A stretch of 64,000 nt of DNA from Pseudo-nitzschia pungens (GCA_037355855.1 CM074762.1:4960001-5024000); one strand, 5' to 3'; positions 44,148-56,081 are shown, counted from the first letter of the stretch. Numbers and translations are program-made. The notes: generated from the letters alone by a model not told the origin.

Positions 44148-44226
44148 TCAGCTGTCCCCCGGTTCTACGTCCCCGACTACTAATTTCTACTGAAACCCGG
44201 GGACAGTTAATAGGAATTCTGTAGTA
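44148..44226 (+). repeat. Dispersed short repeat copy
   Basis: CAGCTGTCCCCCGG near the left and CCGGGGACAGTT near the right make it an imperfect palindrome. The tail ATAGGAATTCTGTAGTA matches the copy at the start of the window (ATAAGAATTCCGTAGTA). The part from CGTCC through CTACTAATTTCTA matches the copy at 9729-9789. Confidence 0.65.
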
Positions 44227-45738
44227 TTTAAGTAAGATCTTACAACAGAGGGGATGAATCTCGATCAATCTTTCGGAAGTCCGGACTGCAAACTTTTCTT
44301 TTACAAGCAAGATTACGTAGTAGTAGTAGTAGTAGTAGTAGTACGTGGATACTACTATTCGTGACCTATGACTTTGTATGCCTTTTGGCAAATGTGGCAG
44401 ATTGTCATCTTGTTTCAAATTGTGTGGATGCAGATCGCCATCATTCTCACTACTAGTACTAGTAGTAGTACTAGTAGTCGAAGTAGTGGTGGGACTGCTG
44501 GTGGCTAGTACTACTGCTCCTGATTGACGGACTGGTGTTACATTTCCCACCAATCAAGAAGTATTACACGAAGCATACTACTAGTACTAGTAGTATCATG
44601 ATTACCACTTTTCACCATCACCACCACCACCACCAGTAAGAATCTGCTGGGTATAAAACTATCAGATGAAAGTGTATAAAATGAAAATTCAGGGACAGAT
44701 ATGCATTGGTACTACCTAAATCATTCTCACATTACTCCTAATGGTTAGTAGAAATACTAGTAGTACATCATATTGCTTACAGCAGGCCTTTTCCATGCAC
44801 TGCTGTGAGGAAATGAAGCTTCAGACTTTCTCACTTGTTCCTCAATAAAGAATAGAGGCTAACACCATGGATGTAGAACAACAGGATAGAGGAATCATAC
44901 TGGTGAGTCAAACTTGTATTCTGGTTTAGCTAGTACTAGTAGTAGTACAATGCACAATTTATCTTATGATTGGATGCTCACCTATAGATCCCCTTGGTGA
45001 TGATTCACACATGAGTATATAGGTTGAACCTTTGGTTTGATTCCAAGGATGATATTCAAATTCCATCCAAGGAAGAGAAATTGTGTGGTAAAGACTAGTA
45101 TGCATGTGTACCAGACCTGTCTTTGTACGGAGCAATCACTATCCTGGTTCAAGAGACAGTGCTTTCTTACATCAATCATCATATTGCAAAAATGCTGGTA
45201 TCAAAATGTTACACTAGGAGGGTGTTGTAAATGAATGAAAATATAGTACTATTTTTTCAAAAGAAAAAGACAATTGGATTGCAAACATCGATACATGATC
45301 CATGTTGCTGCGGAATGGTTTTCGAATTTTATTTTTCTGATCTGACATATCGTCCAATAACCTTACCGCAATTTATCATTATTTCTGTGGAAAAACGACT
45401 ACTCGCACTTCACGGCTCGACGAAACAAAATAAATCGACCATTGTCATTACGAAATGCCTTTCCGCTAGCGTTTGTGCACGGTACTGATGTTGCTCGCTC
45501 TGCAAAATCTATTGCTACCGGTAGGAGGTGTATTGGGTAGAGTGTATCCGCAATGCCACACAATTGTATCCCGCGGAACCAAATAAAATGAAATCTCGTA
45601 TTGATCTAGGATCCCTCCACCCGGATCAATTTCAATTGCTCTAACCCAACAAGTCCGATGCGGCCCACAAAAAAGAAAACTGTCATAATAATAATATGAT
45701 GATGATGAGTAGTGTAGATGGTGTGTATCCGTCATCGG

Positions 45739-46284
45739 CTAAATAGCTTCGAATTTGAATTCCAGCGATGATATGGACACCGGGCAATCGTTTTCTGCAT
45801 CGTAATCTGCCCATTCCCCGTCATCGAACTCGATTTCTTCGTCAAAGACGTAACCGTTCTCGCTCGTGACGACAAATTCGTCCTTCATCGGGTGAAAGGC
45901 ACAGGGCTCCAAACCCCTGCACTCCACGGCCAGAATGGGGACCCACGTGTCGTTGTTGTCGTCTCCCGTGAATGGCCTGGGCGCTCCGTCCTTGTATTTT
46001 TTTTTCTTTTTGAGCGCCGTCGCCGCTTCCTTGGCGCCGAGGCATCGGAGCACGGAGGCCTTCTTGGAGCCTTCCCACGTGATCGAGAGGTGGGACGGCG
46101 GCTCTCGCGAGGAGTCGTCGTCTTGTTCCTGGGTCTCGCTGGGATTGAAGATCACGTTTTCTCGCTTTTCCCAGTCGGAAAGAGAGTTTCGGACGTCGAT
46201 CCGGAGATTGACATCCTCCGTTCGGAGCCGAATCTCCCCGATGTTTTCGGTCTCGGCCTTCATGAACAACATGTACAGAACCAT
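45739..46284 (-). CDS. DUF866/CZIB-family protein lacking CxxC motifs (181 aa)
   Basis: The start M-V-x-x-x-L-x-x-K-A-x-x-E-N-I and the C-terminal E-C-R-G-L-E-P...W-A-D-Y-D match the DUF866 (C1orf123/CZIB) family, a small conserved eukaryotic protein of about 160 residues. In the family two CxxC pairs bind zinc. Here the corresponding stretches read V-R-N-S-L-S-D-W and L-R-C-L-G-A-K-E, so the zinc ligands appear to be lost, and a Gln/Asp-rich and a Lys-rich insert are present. The beta-sandwich frame seems otherwise kept (L-S-I-T-W-E-G, F-K-F-E-A-I at the end). Function in the family is not established. Single exon from an ATG. A second long frame on the same strand is a shadow. Confidence 0.78.
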   Translation of the reverse strand: MVLYMLFMKAETENIGEIRLRTEDVNLRIDVRNSLSDWEKRENVIFNPSETQEQDDDSSREPPSHLSITWEGSKKASVLRCLGAKEAATALKKKKKYKDGAPRPFTGDDNNDTWVPILAVECRGLEPCAFHPMKDEFVVTSENGYVFDEEIEFDDGEWADYDAENDCPVSISSLEFKFEAI

Positions 46285-48272
46285 CTTTGGCGTGCTTGAT
46301 TTCGCTTGCGTTTTGATGGATTGCGTGTCCTCGACGGTATCTAGGTGTGGGCAACAACAACTGTACCGTACGAATCGAACGATTTGGATGAGGGGTGAGG
46401 GATGGTTCTCAAAAAGCTTTTAGTGTTGAGATGGTGATGGTGATGGTGATGGTGAAGGGTAAGGTTTTTACCGGTAGGAGTACCGGTAAGGTTAGGACAA
46501 GAGTGTTGTGACTGCGACTGTCGACTTTTTTTTTGTCGTCCTTACGGATCTTTGGGAATCCTGGATTCACCCTATCCTTAAGATTAAAGATTTTGACTAA
46601 TGTACGTCGTACGCTACGTCGTATTCTGAACGTGTACATGGTTAATGAACCCACGAAAAATCATAAAAATGAAAATAGCTTTAAATATCAGAATTAAGCT
46701 GGGGCTGGTTGTGGAGATAAGGGGGGGTGACAGGTCTTAGTGCTGTGGTTGTTGAAATGTAGTTTTTTTGGAGTTTTTTGACCTGATTTTGTGGCCTGAT
46801 GTAAGAAAAGGTCAGGCGCGCAATACAACAACAACAAGTCATGTCGGGTACTGTTTGAAAGCTCGTGACCTTGCCATTTCTCTCATCGGGTATAAATTAG
46901 TGTCCAAGGTGTAGTCTTAGAATGATTAGAGTTAGCAGAAACAGTGGACTGTTTGCTGTTGCTCTGGCTCATAACCTGGGCCAAAAAAACAGACAGATTT
47001 AACCACTAAACTCTTACCGTACAGAGGAAGAACGCAAACCAAACTTGAGACTGATGAGGCATCACATCATGCTTCATCTCGCAATTCTTTCTTGCCAAAA
47101 AAAAATTAAAAATATGGACATGGATGTTGAGATGGTTGAAATAATGGATTAACAGAAGTGTTTACTTTATTGGATTCTATTTCCTACAAAATATGAGCCA
47201 GGTGTTCTCCTCCAATAATCCCAACTGAACAGTTGCAAATCACTTCTCAACCTCCCTCTAGCTACCTGTTGTGCTATTTCACTAATATTCTGGATTTACC
47301 TTTCCTTCGATTCTCTTTCAGTAACTTACAAATTCTGGATTGTCAGCTTCAACCTCAGAATTCTCTTCTTTCACTATTCTTCCTGGATCTTTGTGGTCTC
47401 TTGATTCAATCAGAACATTTTCATCCATCATTACTGTTTCTGTTGTTCTTTTGCCACATACTACTTTCCAGAATTCTGCTCGTGAATTCCTCTCTTGTTT
47501 ATTCACGAACTGTGTCTCATTCATTTTCTCCATCTGTCCATTTACCGTTATATGATTAATCTGACCGAACAATGGACAAGCAGAGACAATGGTGCGAGAG
47601 AGGTCGTGCTGTCTTGTTGAGAGTGGCACCCCTGCATCGGATCAGAAGCGAAAACATTATTATTCCTAGCAAGACCACATCCAGGTATCACACCATTACC
47701 AATTACTACCATGATGAAAAAAGAGTTCAACAAGTCACGTTTTGTTGTAAGAGGGATAGATCATCGTGGTCTTTGTCACTCGCTCACGAATAAATAAAAG
47801 AATGCTACAAACGGAGATGACTAGACCTATTCGAACACAATATTCTGCACGGGCCAAAACTTTTCAGGGGCACCACCATCAGCACGGTTGGATACACAAC
47901 AAGAAGAACATGTATGCATCCTCGTGATAATGACGATGATGATGATTCGATCAAAAGTGGTTCCGATTGCCCAAATCGTCTTGTACACTACACGTACTTG
48001 TAGTGTCCATCGACGTCTGGTTGGATTGGGTTCGGTTTGGTTCGGTTTGGTCGAAAAGGTTTCTCTCGGTGTTTGGTCTCGATCACGAACTCGCGCAGTG
48101 GCTTTTGAATCTCGGATTGGGTGGACCATCGTTGGCGGTGGGCGATGATTTTGATGGATTGAATGATGACTGAGTCGATTCGATTCGATTTGATTCGATT
48201 TGATTCGATTTGATTCGATTTGATTCGATTTGATTCGATTTGATTCGATTTGATTCGATTCGATTCGATTCG
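46285..48272. other. 2-kb intergenic region
   Basis: No gene is supported; the frames present are short and hydrophobic or T/C-rich by composition. A GATGGT hexamer run lies at about 46430-46456. The right end is the 10-bp ATTTGATTCG array. Confidence 0.45.
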
Positions 48273-48273
48273 T
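48175..48273. repeat. ATTTGATTCG decamer tandem array
   Basis: About nine copies of the 10-bp unit GATTCGATTT, then GATTC pentamers. Related to the GAATC array near 30.8 kb. It creates repetitive ESNQI-type frames that are not genes. Confidence 0.85.
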
Positions 48274-48540
48274 CACGCGAAGACTCCGCATCCGCATCGG
48301 TATCCACCGATCGCTCCAATGGTTTCGAGTACATCCTCTTTGCAAAGGGCAGTTACGACGCACCGACCGACCGATCGACCATTCCGTTTGTGTGTTTCGT
48401 CTTTTTCGATGGCCGTTTTGTCCGTAGTCCTTGTTTCTTGCACTGCATCTCCTTTGGCATCCTCATCATCATTGTCATCACCATCGTCATCATTAACATC
48501 ATCATCATCAACAACAACAACAACATCGTCATCATTAACA

Positions 48541-48915
48541 TCACCGCCCACCACCAGCTCGCGTTTTGTTTGCCCATCGAGCCCGCAATTGGCGGCAGCA
48601 GCAACCCGATCTGGACTTTCGTTGCAACAGAATTTGGGAATGCGCGACCGAAACATAATACGCCGTCGTCGTGGTCGTGGTCGTCGAACTTGATCCGGTG
48701 CCAATCTTCGGACGGTTGTTGAGATTGTTGTCGTTATCATTGTGGTTGTCATTGCGCTCGCCATTGCCGTTGCTATTGCCGTTGCCATTACCATTGCCGA
48801 TGGCCATTGAGTATCGCAGTCGACGAGAGAGTACCACACTGTACGCCGCACAGGCAACAGAACCGATGGTTGCCCCCACCAAACCGCAAAACGGACCCTG
48901 CCACGCTCGGAACAT
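48541..48915 (-). CDS. Possible small membrane protein with Asn-rich repeat
   Basis: From the ATG at 48915 the frame starts M-F-R-A-W-Q-G-P-F-C-G-L-V-G-A-T-I-G-S-V, a short hydrophobic segment that could be a membrane anchor, followed by G-N-G-N repeats from GGCAAT microsatellites. It ends at 48541. In the +1 frame the same DNA stays open to 48273 with an acidic N-D-D-D run and then a better-looking T-D-K-T-A-I-E-K-D-E-T-H tail, so the real protein may switch frame or contain an intron. I recognise no family. The region may equally be noncoding simple-repeat DNA. Confidence 0.35.
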   Translation of the reverse strand: MFRAWQGPFCGLVGATIGSVACAAYSVVLSRRLRYSMAIGNGNGNGNSNGNGERNDNHNDNDNNLNNRPKIGTGSSSTTTTTTTAYYVSVAHSQILLQRKSRSGCCCRQLRARWANKTRAGGGR

Positions 48916-49856
48916 GGTTCCTAAAAAATGAACGATCGAATTTCAACAATAGAATTGCCAATCAACGACGCGATCGGCTTCGAAGAACGAACGAACGAAT
49001 GAATGAATGAATGAATCAATCAGTCATTAGTATTTTTCGCACCCAACGAATAGAGCGATTGGGTTCGTTTTGTTTGTGAGAACTTGGCGGAGCAAGTCCA
49101 TTGGAGTGGTCCGTTGCAAACCATCGCTGGGGTTGTGGAGCTTTCTGCTGTTGTCTGTTCCGGGGGTTCTGATGGATGATGATGTAACACTTCTTTGGTG
49201 CATTCGCTTTTGTTCTATTCGGTTCTCTTCGAGTCGTGTCGTGCCGCACTGATGTTTCGACAAGCACCTGAACGACTACACGTAAGGTTACTGCTTGTAG
49301 ATTGTGATATCACAATAATGTTGCGTGACAACAATAATACCGTGTTGTTACCGTACAATAAGTAAATTCTTACATGATAAGAATAATAGGATTCGCAAAG
49401 AAATGAGACCAGATGCGTGTTGGTGTAAGATCTTACTCGGACTTTCGATTTTGATTTTGATTTGTGTCACTGGAACGGAGCCAGAATTCATAATGCCGGT
49501 ATTTTTGTATGCAATATTGTAGAATTCTACGCTAGCACAGAATTTCGATCAATGGATGCATTCGCCAGCTCTCCAGTCGCAAAGATACATTCGGGACTGA
49601 TATTCATCAATCCCGGAGAGAAACTAGAAAATACAGAATCTTCCCACCTTTTGTAGTCGCGTTTTCATCCTAATGGCTCTATGGAAGTTCTTGATTCCGT
49701 GCGCGCAGTATTTTGTATTTTCAGTTTTCACTTTCTTTGCACACCCATCACACCCACATTCCTCGTCGAAAAAGCGCTCGACTCGATCCGCACAGCACCA
49801 AAACTACGATCATAAAATTCCTTGTCGACCGCCACGGTACGGTATAATCCACCACC
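48916..49856. other. Intergenic region upstream of gltD
   Basis: No gene seen. A GAAC/GAAT tetranucleotide run lies at about 48983-49018. The presumed gltD promoter lies at its right end. Confidence 0.45.
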
Positions 49857-52521
49857 ATGTTGTCTCGAAACATCGCTTCTCGTCCCTCTGCTCTCTTGAG
49901 AAGAGCAATCCGTGCCAAGAGCACCCAGGTGCAGGTCGACGACTCCTCTTCCAGCGGACCCATCGCCGCGGACGGTCGCCATGCCCACGTTGAAAATTTC
50001 GACGAAATCAAGTGAGTTTTTCGTTGTTTTTGGTTGACGACGAATACTACGAGTACTTTTACGGGATTCTACGATCGTTGCGCGATCCAAAAAAAAATCA
50101 CATCAAGCCACCGGCGGAAGAAGAAAAAATCCTACGAGCGCGCCCCTTAACAATCTACGACGCGCAAAATCTTCTGTGGTTTCCCCACCATGGAAGGAAT
50201 GTTTCTCGGCCCGCAGACCGATGCATCCATCCATCTCGACGAGATGCAGGAAGGATTGCGGTGCGGATTGCGATGCCCGTCGATGCTCATCATGCCGTCG
50301 CAATCGATCCGTAAAGCATCAACGTCGCAACTACGGGAAACGGGGAGTGCAATTTCGCGGGATATCCCGTTCCGTCGTGAACTCATCCGTGGTCGTTGAA
50401 ATTGCGAACGTGTCTGTTGTGCCGTCGAACGTTCACTCGCTTTGTCGTTCGGTCTACCCTTCCCTTGTGACTAACTCGTTCTCTTTTCCTTTGCTTTTCT
50501 TGTGGCAACTACCCAACTATTCTATTATTATTGGTATTGTTGGTATTATTCTTTGACGTCTGAATGGGAACCTCGTCGAATCCTGCCAATTCACTTCACT
50601 TCATTTCATTTCATTTCACATTGCAATTCAATTCGATTCAATTCAATTCATTCCGACTCGAACGATAACGAACCAACCAACCAACCATCACAAACACCAA
50701 AACAAAACACGCACATGCACACACACAGAGTACAACGCCGGGATGGCTCCCTGCAAAAGCTCGAAAAGCTCCGGGGATTCGTCAACTACGAACGGAATCC
50801 GGAACCCTACCGTCCCCCCCTGGAACGCCTGAAGGACTGGGAAGAAATCAACCCCGTCCCGGACCGGGACGTCGACGTGGCCCACACCGCCCTGGAACGA
50901 AAGGTCCAGGCGGCCCGCTGCATGGACTGCGGGACCCCCTTCTGCCAGACCTATACGGGATGCCCGGTGAACAACCTGATCCCGGAGTGGAACAACCTGG
51001 TGTTTCAGGACGCCTGGGACGAGGCCATCGAGCGCCTGCACAGCACCAACAACTTTCCCGAATTCACGGGACGGGTCTGCCCCGCTCCCTGCGAGGGATC
51101 CTGCGTGGCCGGGCTCGTGGACAATCCCGTGACCATCAAAAACATCGAATACTCGATCGTCGACCGGGCCTTTCGCGACGGGAAAATCACCCCCCGCATC
51201 CCGGAGGAACGCAGCGGCATGACCGTGGCGGTGGTCGGATCGGGACCGGCCGGATTGGCCTGCGCCGACCAATTGAACCAGATGGGACACAAGGTGACCG
51301 TCTTTGAGCGCGCCGATCGCATCGGGGGACTGCTCATGTACGGAATCCCCAACATGAAACTGGAGAAGGAGACCGTTGACCGCCGCGTAAATCTGCTGCG
51401 GGAGGAGGGAATCGAGTTCGTCACCAACGCCGACGTCGGAAAGAACGTGGACGTCAACGAGTTGAATTCGCAGTTCGATGCGCTCTGCCTGACACTGGGT
51501 TCGACGAAACCCCGTGATTTGCCCGTTCCCGGAAGAGAGCTGAAGGGTGTGCATTTCGCAATGGTGCGTTTTTTTTTTTTTTTTCGCTGCTCGGTTGGGT
51601 TCGCATTGCATACCGTGCATAGTATTGTTGTACGCAGCAAATGGAATCGGGGTGCCAGCATGGGATGCTAATTTTTTGTTTTTGTTTTCATCCTTGTATC
51701 ATCGTCTCTCGATGCTAATGTTGTTGTTACTATTAATACTGCACTACTCGATCGCGCGTTCCCCGCGACAGGAATTCCTCACCGCCAACCAAAAGAAGCT
51801 GTTGCTGACCAAGGAGGGCAAACTGGAATCCCAGTGGGAGAAGGACAACTGGATCACCGCCGAAGGAAAGGACGTGATCGTGATCGGCGGAGGAGACACC
51901 GGAACGGATTGCATCGGCACCTCGATGCGCCACCGCTGCAAGTCGGTGACGAATTTCGAGCTCATGCCCCAGCCCCCGATGGAACGCGCCAGCGACAATC
52001 CTTGGCCGCAATGGCCCCGCGTGTTCGGGGTCGACTACGGCCACGCCGAGGTCCGTGCCGCGACCGGCAAGGACCCCCGCGTGTACTCGGTCATGACCAA
52101 GGAACTGATCGGCGACGACGACGGCAACGTCAGGGCCCTCGTCACGCAGGACGTGGAAATGACGGCGACCGGCCCCAAGGCCATCGAGGGCAGCGAGCGT
52201 GAGTGGCCCGCGGATCTGGTGGTCCTGTCGATGGGATTTTTGTCCCCCGAGGCGTACGTCACGGAGGAACTCGGACTGAACGTGGACCAGCGAAACAACA
52301 TCCAGGCGGTGTACGGCGATTTCCGCACGAGCGTCGAGGGAGTCTTTGCCGGCGGCGATTGCCGACGCGGCCAGAGCCTGGTGGTCTGGGCCATCAACGA
52401 GGGCCGGGGAACCGCCGATGCCTGCAACCAATACCTGCAACAAAAGCGCTTCGACGACGTGGACTCGTCACAGCTCACCGGTGCCTTTGCCAATCTGAGC
52501 AGTCTCTCGCCCACCATGTGA
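49857..52521 (+). CDS. gltD: NADPH-dependent glutamate synthase, small (beta) subunit; mitochondrial (579 aa, 3 exons)
   Basis: Exons 49857-50011, 50729-51563 and 51772-52521, all GT-AG with matching phase, give 579 residues. It transfers electrons from NADPH via FAD to the GOGAT large subunit, which makes glutamate from glutamine and 2-oxoglutarate. The N-terminus [16 protein letters not shown] is an amphipathic, Arg-rich mitochondrial presequence. The Cys-rich region C-M-D-C-G-x-P-F-C...G-C-P and C-P-A-P-C-E-G-S-C binds the two 4Fe-4S clusters. V-G-S-G-P-A-G-L-A is the FAD site and I-G-G-G-D-T-G-T-D the NADPH site; the C-terminal [14 protein letters not shown] is the closing FAD motif. The first intron (717 nt) is unusually long and repeat-rich. 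The large subunit is not in this window. Confidence 0.95.
50012..50728 (+). other. Long first intron of gltD
   Basis: 717 nt, GT-AG, with ATTTC/ATTCA pentamer runs (about 50590-50660), AACC and CACA repeats near the acceptor. Frames inside are not coding. Confidence 0.85.
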
Positions 52522-53565
52522 GCGAGCGGGCGGGCGGCGGTATTCACACCATCACCATCATCATCACCACCACCACCAAAAACAACAACCACAACCACAA
52601 CCACAATAACAACGAAGAAGAATCAATCATTGCTGGATATATGCGTGACTGTCTCGTTGGCCGTTGGATTGATTGATTGATTCGTTCGCAGTGAAATTTG
52701 GGTTTGTGCCTCGAGTTTCCGATATCAAACGGCAGATTCTCTACTATGCAAAAAAGGATGCACTTGAATGTTGTAATAACTATCACACAGTGAATTATTA
52801 TTATTGTTTCTATTGTATGATGAAAATATGTACTGGTAGCCTTACTCGTACATTTAGGTTACGCGAAGAGTAATGGTAATTACCGTAAGGTCTTAACGAG
52901 CAGTACAAGTATGCAGAACTTATCGGCAATAGCAAGGGTGGATGGTGGAACGACCAAACCCAAACAAAGGAGAAAAGCATGCTTTACGGAACTAACAAAC
53001 CCAAACAAAGGAGAGTAACCTTACCGTAGCATGCTTTACGGAACTTCGGAAGATCTTGTTGGAAGAACGAAAAAGCCAAGCCTTTCCGCTCGAAACAGTA
53101 CCAAGAAAGATTGATTCGTGACTGAAAAATTGTAGATCCTGAATTTTTCTAGGTGGCAGTAAGTTACCGGTAGGTTTGGTCGAGTCTTGTGTAAGGTCTT
53201 ACTCGTAAACCTTAACCGTGGTTGGTGGCGTAGGGTTGTGAGAATGGTGCCGGGCATGCACATGCTACGAAACACGAAGTAGTCCTAGTAGTAAAAGTAA
53301 TCTCCATGCACTTTCGGACAACGGTGTTTTTGTTTTGTTTTTTCGAGATTTTTCGTTCGGGTTTGTCCAACAAGAAACAAGAAACAAGAAGCAAGAAGCA
53401 AGTTCCAAGTTCCAGTCGATCGTCATCACGGAAGTATTGTTTCTCGTTTCTCGTCAACGAACAAACCCAACTCGTTGTCCCACTTTCCCAAACCATCCAT
53501 CCACGACCCAAACGAATCGAAAAAGGGGAGAAGAGAGAGAGAGAGAGAGAGGTCACACACTGCGC
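52522..53565. other. Intergenic region between gltD and carrier gene
   Basis: No gene seen. It begins with CATCAC and CAACCA microsatellites (52545-52605). A ~17-bp direct repeat, AACCCAAACAAAGGAGA, occurs at about 52956 and 52989. A (GA)n run at about 53533-53551 lies 15 bases before the next start codon. Confidence 0.5.
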
Positions 53566-54897
53566 ATGATGGAATCACCTCCGCCGTCATCGTCCACCGG
53601 GGATGGTGACGATGCTGTCGTTCTCCAGCGGAGTCTTCGTGGACACGCTGCTGCTGCTGCTGCTTCTGCTTCTGCTTCTGCCGCGATACAGCCTCGATTC
53701 ACCCGACGGCGACAGTCGTCGACCATCGTGCGCCGCTCCACAATCGCGGACGAGAGCGATTCGGACACGGTCGAGGTCGAGGGATGGGAAGAAGACTGCC
53801 GATCGGAGCCGCAACTCCAGAAATTGCAACTGCAAAAAAAGCAACAACTAAAACTGCAACTAAAACTGCAACAAAACCAACACCTCCACCACCAACCGGA
53901 GGCGATGAGTGCCGTGTCGTTTCTCTGCGGCATCACGGCCGGTGTCCTCCAGGCGGGCCTCTTCAATCCGTTTGATCGCGCCCTCTACCTGTCCATTACC
54001 AACCAGGTCCCCTTTTTGAGGCGGGAAAATTTTCGGAATCCGTACACGGGATTTTTGCAATCGGTCGGGCACCGGGCCTTGTCGGGGGGTCTGTATTATC
54101 CCCTGGAAAATTTCTTTTGCTCGCTGCTGCTGAGTTCGCACTCGCACAACGGGGGCGGGGGCGGGTGCGACTTCGACCCGGATTCGTTCCTCGACGATCA
54201 TCCGCACCAACCACGGGGCAATGCGAATGCGAATGCGAATCCGATACAGCTGCACCCGGCCTTTGCGAATTTCTTGGCCGGGACCCTGGCCGGAACCACC
54301 AACGCCATGATTGTGAATCCGGTCACCGCCATCAAATACAAGACGTGGGGACGAGAGGTGAACCGGGGAATGGTCACGGAAACGATGGAAATGTTCCGAA
54401 AGGGAGGACTCCGTCCGTTTGGAAACGGCATGGCCCCCACCGTTCTGAGAGACTTGTGCTTTGGGGGAACCTACACCTTTTTGCGCCTGGAGATCCAATA
54501 CATATTCCAGCTGCGGCCCGAGCAGCAGTGGGGGGCCAACGCGGTGGCGGCCGCGCTGGCGACCATTGTCAGCGCCCCCTTCAACCTGGTGCGGAACGTC
54601 CAATACGCGACGCGGTCCAGAGAAAAGGCCGACGGGATCTCCAAGGTCCTCCGCGACTTTTACCGGGAGGTCACGAGCCAAACCACCACCTGGGAGCGCG
54701 CGAGGTACTTCCAGACCCGGCTGCGGATCGGATGGGGGACCGTGAGGGTGGCGATCGGCATGGCCTTTGGCCACTTGGTATACGACAACTTCATGGGCCT
54801 GTACCACGATTTCGACGAGGAACGGGCGCGGGAACACCGGCGAAAGGAGCTGGAGCGATCGCTGGCAACGGACGGCGACGGCGACGACGACGACTGA
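53566..54897 (+). CDS. Mitochondrial carrier family-like protein (443 aa)
   Basis: The first ATG after a GA-repeat leader. About 115 residues of low-complexity N-terminus (polyalanine, Gln/Leu runs) precede a carrier-like core. Three repeats are visible, each with a modified P-x-[DE]-like helix end: L-F-N-P-F-D-R-A, M-I-V-N-P-V-T-A-I-K and S-A-P-F-N-L-V-R-N. G-x-x-x-G helices (G-I-T-A-G-V-L, L-A-G-T-L-A-G) lie before them, which is the mitochondrial carrier fold of six helices. The canonical acidic residues of motifs two and three are missing, so substrate and even transport activity are uncertain. A short Gly/His insert (H-N-G-G-G-G-G) and Asn-Ala repeat (GCGAAT run) separate repeats one and two. 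The acidic tail ends D-G-D-D-D-D. Single exon. Confidence 0.8.
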   Translation: MMESPPPSSSTGDGDDAVVLQRSLRGHAAAAAASASASAAIQPRFTRRRQSSTIVRRSTIADESDSDTVEVEGWEEDCRSEPQLQKLQLQKKQQLKLQLKLQQNQHLHHQPEAMSAVSFLCGITAGVLQAGLFNPFDRALYLSITNQVPFLRRENFRNPYTGFLQSVGHRALSGGLYYPLENFFCSLLLSSHSHNGGGGGCDFDPDSFLDDHPHQPRGNANANANPIQLHPAFANFLAGTLAGTTNAMIVNPVTAIKYKTWGREVNRGMVTETMEMFRKGGLRPFGNGMAPTVLRDLCFGGTYTFLRLEIQYIFQLRPEQQWGANAVAAALATIVSAPFNLVRNVQYATRSREKADGISKVLRDFYREVTSQTTTWERARYFQTRLRIGWGTVRVAIGMAFGHLVYDNFMGLYHDFDEERAREHRRKELERSLATDGDGDDDD

Positions 54898-56081
54898 TGG
54901 ATATATATATATATATATATATACGGATGAATGGATGGGTGGATATAGGAATGCAAGTGTGGATGAGTGATAAAGACCAGGGGCTGAAAAGAAATGAAAG
55001 TGAACCAAACCGAACCAAAACTTTGTCGGGATTCCATGTCCGCTACCAATGTTTTGGAAACGTTCGTAGCGTTGACAGAACCAAACGCCATTGCCGTTGA
55101 GAGATGCATGATGAATGAATCCACGGACTCATGACCGACTCGGTCCGTGCTCGAGTTGCGACACTATTGGACGGACGGCCTGTTTTCATGCCCAGTCGTC
55201 TCGAACTGGTGTTTGGAAAAAAAAAAAAAAAAAACCACATCCACGCCAACGCGCCGCGCAAAGTCTCGAGGGCAAAACCGGGAAAAAATAAAGGAATGGG
55301 AGTTCCCTGCTTCGGCATTGCCGTCGAGCCCGTGTCGTTCACTCCTACCGTTGTGTCACGGTACTTTCATCAAAACTGCTTTCCTCGATTCTGGGAACTT
55401 GGATTGGGCTGGGGCGCGGGCGTCACATCACATCACACACGCACACACACGCGCCAACCCATCGACCGAACCGCCGGAGCTTCCCGCTTCGGATGCTTGA
55501 TAAAAAAATCTGCGACGCGAGGAATGGATTGGATTTTGGATTCGCACACGCGCGTCGGAGAGATGAAGAGATCGACCCGAGCGCCGATGCCGAGAGCCTC
55601 GCACCGAGATTCGAGGGGGTGTCGGTCGTCGGATTCACGGGAGTCCCGCGCGAACCTCGCGGTGTCGTCGGTTACCGCGAGACCTTGCCGGGGCTTGTCG
55701 GTCTTTTGGATATCCAGCGGAGGAAGAGCGGAACGCCACGAACTCGTAATAACACTGCAATCATGAGGAGTTGCTGTTAGTATTACGACTGCTATTGCTA
55801 CTACTACTAGTACTAGTACTACTACTATTTGGTTCCACACCGTAGCTCTCTCCCTTCATTGTTCGATCTATAACATGTTGGACGTGATCTTTGCGAATTG
55901 TTAAGGACTGGACCAATCGTTCCTCGCCAATATTACAGAATGGACGAACACAAATCGGATAGTCCATACCGTCCTCATCATTGTACAGTTGAGAAAGTTG
56001 TGAAGAATGCCCAACGTTTTATTGTTCATATCAATATCATTAGTATCATTTTTTATAGTCTAAAATACATTTGTAAGAGGT
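54898..56081. other. Intergenic region between carrier and NSA2 genes
   Basis: Starts with a (TA)n run (54901-54922). A long poly-A tract lies at about 55219-55235. A 211-codon plus-strand frame (55131-55766) exists but includes the poly-A as polylysine and shows no domain. CTACTAGTACTAG runs are at 55800-55826. No gene is supported. Confidence 0.5.

Larger units (their letters stand above)
43614..45738. other. 2.1-kb intergenic region with TAG-type microsatellites
   Basis: No gene is supported. It holds two copies of a dispersed palindromic repeat (43814-43867 and 44148-44226), a TAG array at about 44316-44345, CTAGTACTAGTAG runs near 44450-44490 and 44575-44600, and a CAC run near 44616-44636. 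The remaining sequence is AT-rich. Confidence 0.5.

Noticed and set aside
44316..44345. Coding Thr/Ser- or Tyr-rich ORF on the minus strand (44134-44553)
   Set aside because: It is created by the TAG/CTA microsatellites and has no non-repeat protein feature.
55131..55766. 211-codon plus-strand frame downstream of the carrier gene
   Set aside because: It includes a poly-A run read as polylysine and repetitive HTRTHTR sequence; no family resemblance, and likely noncoding.
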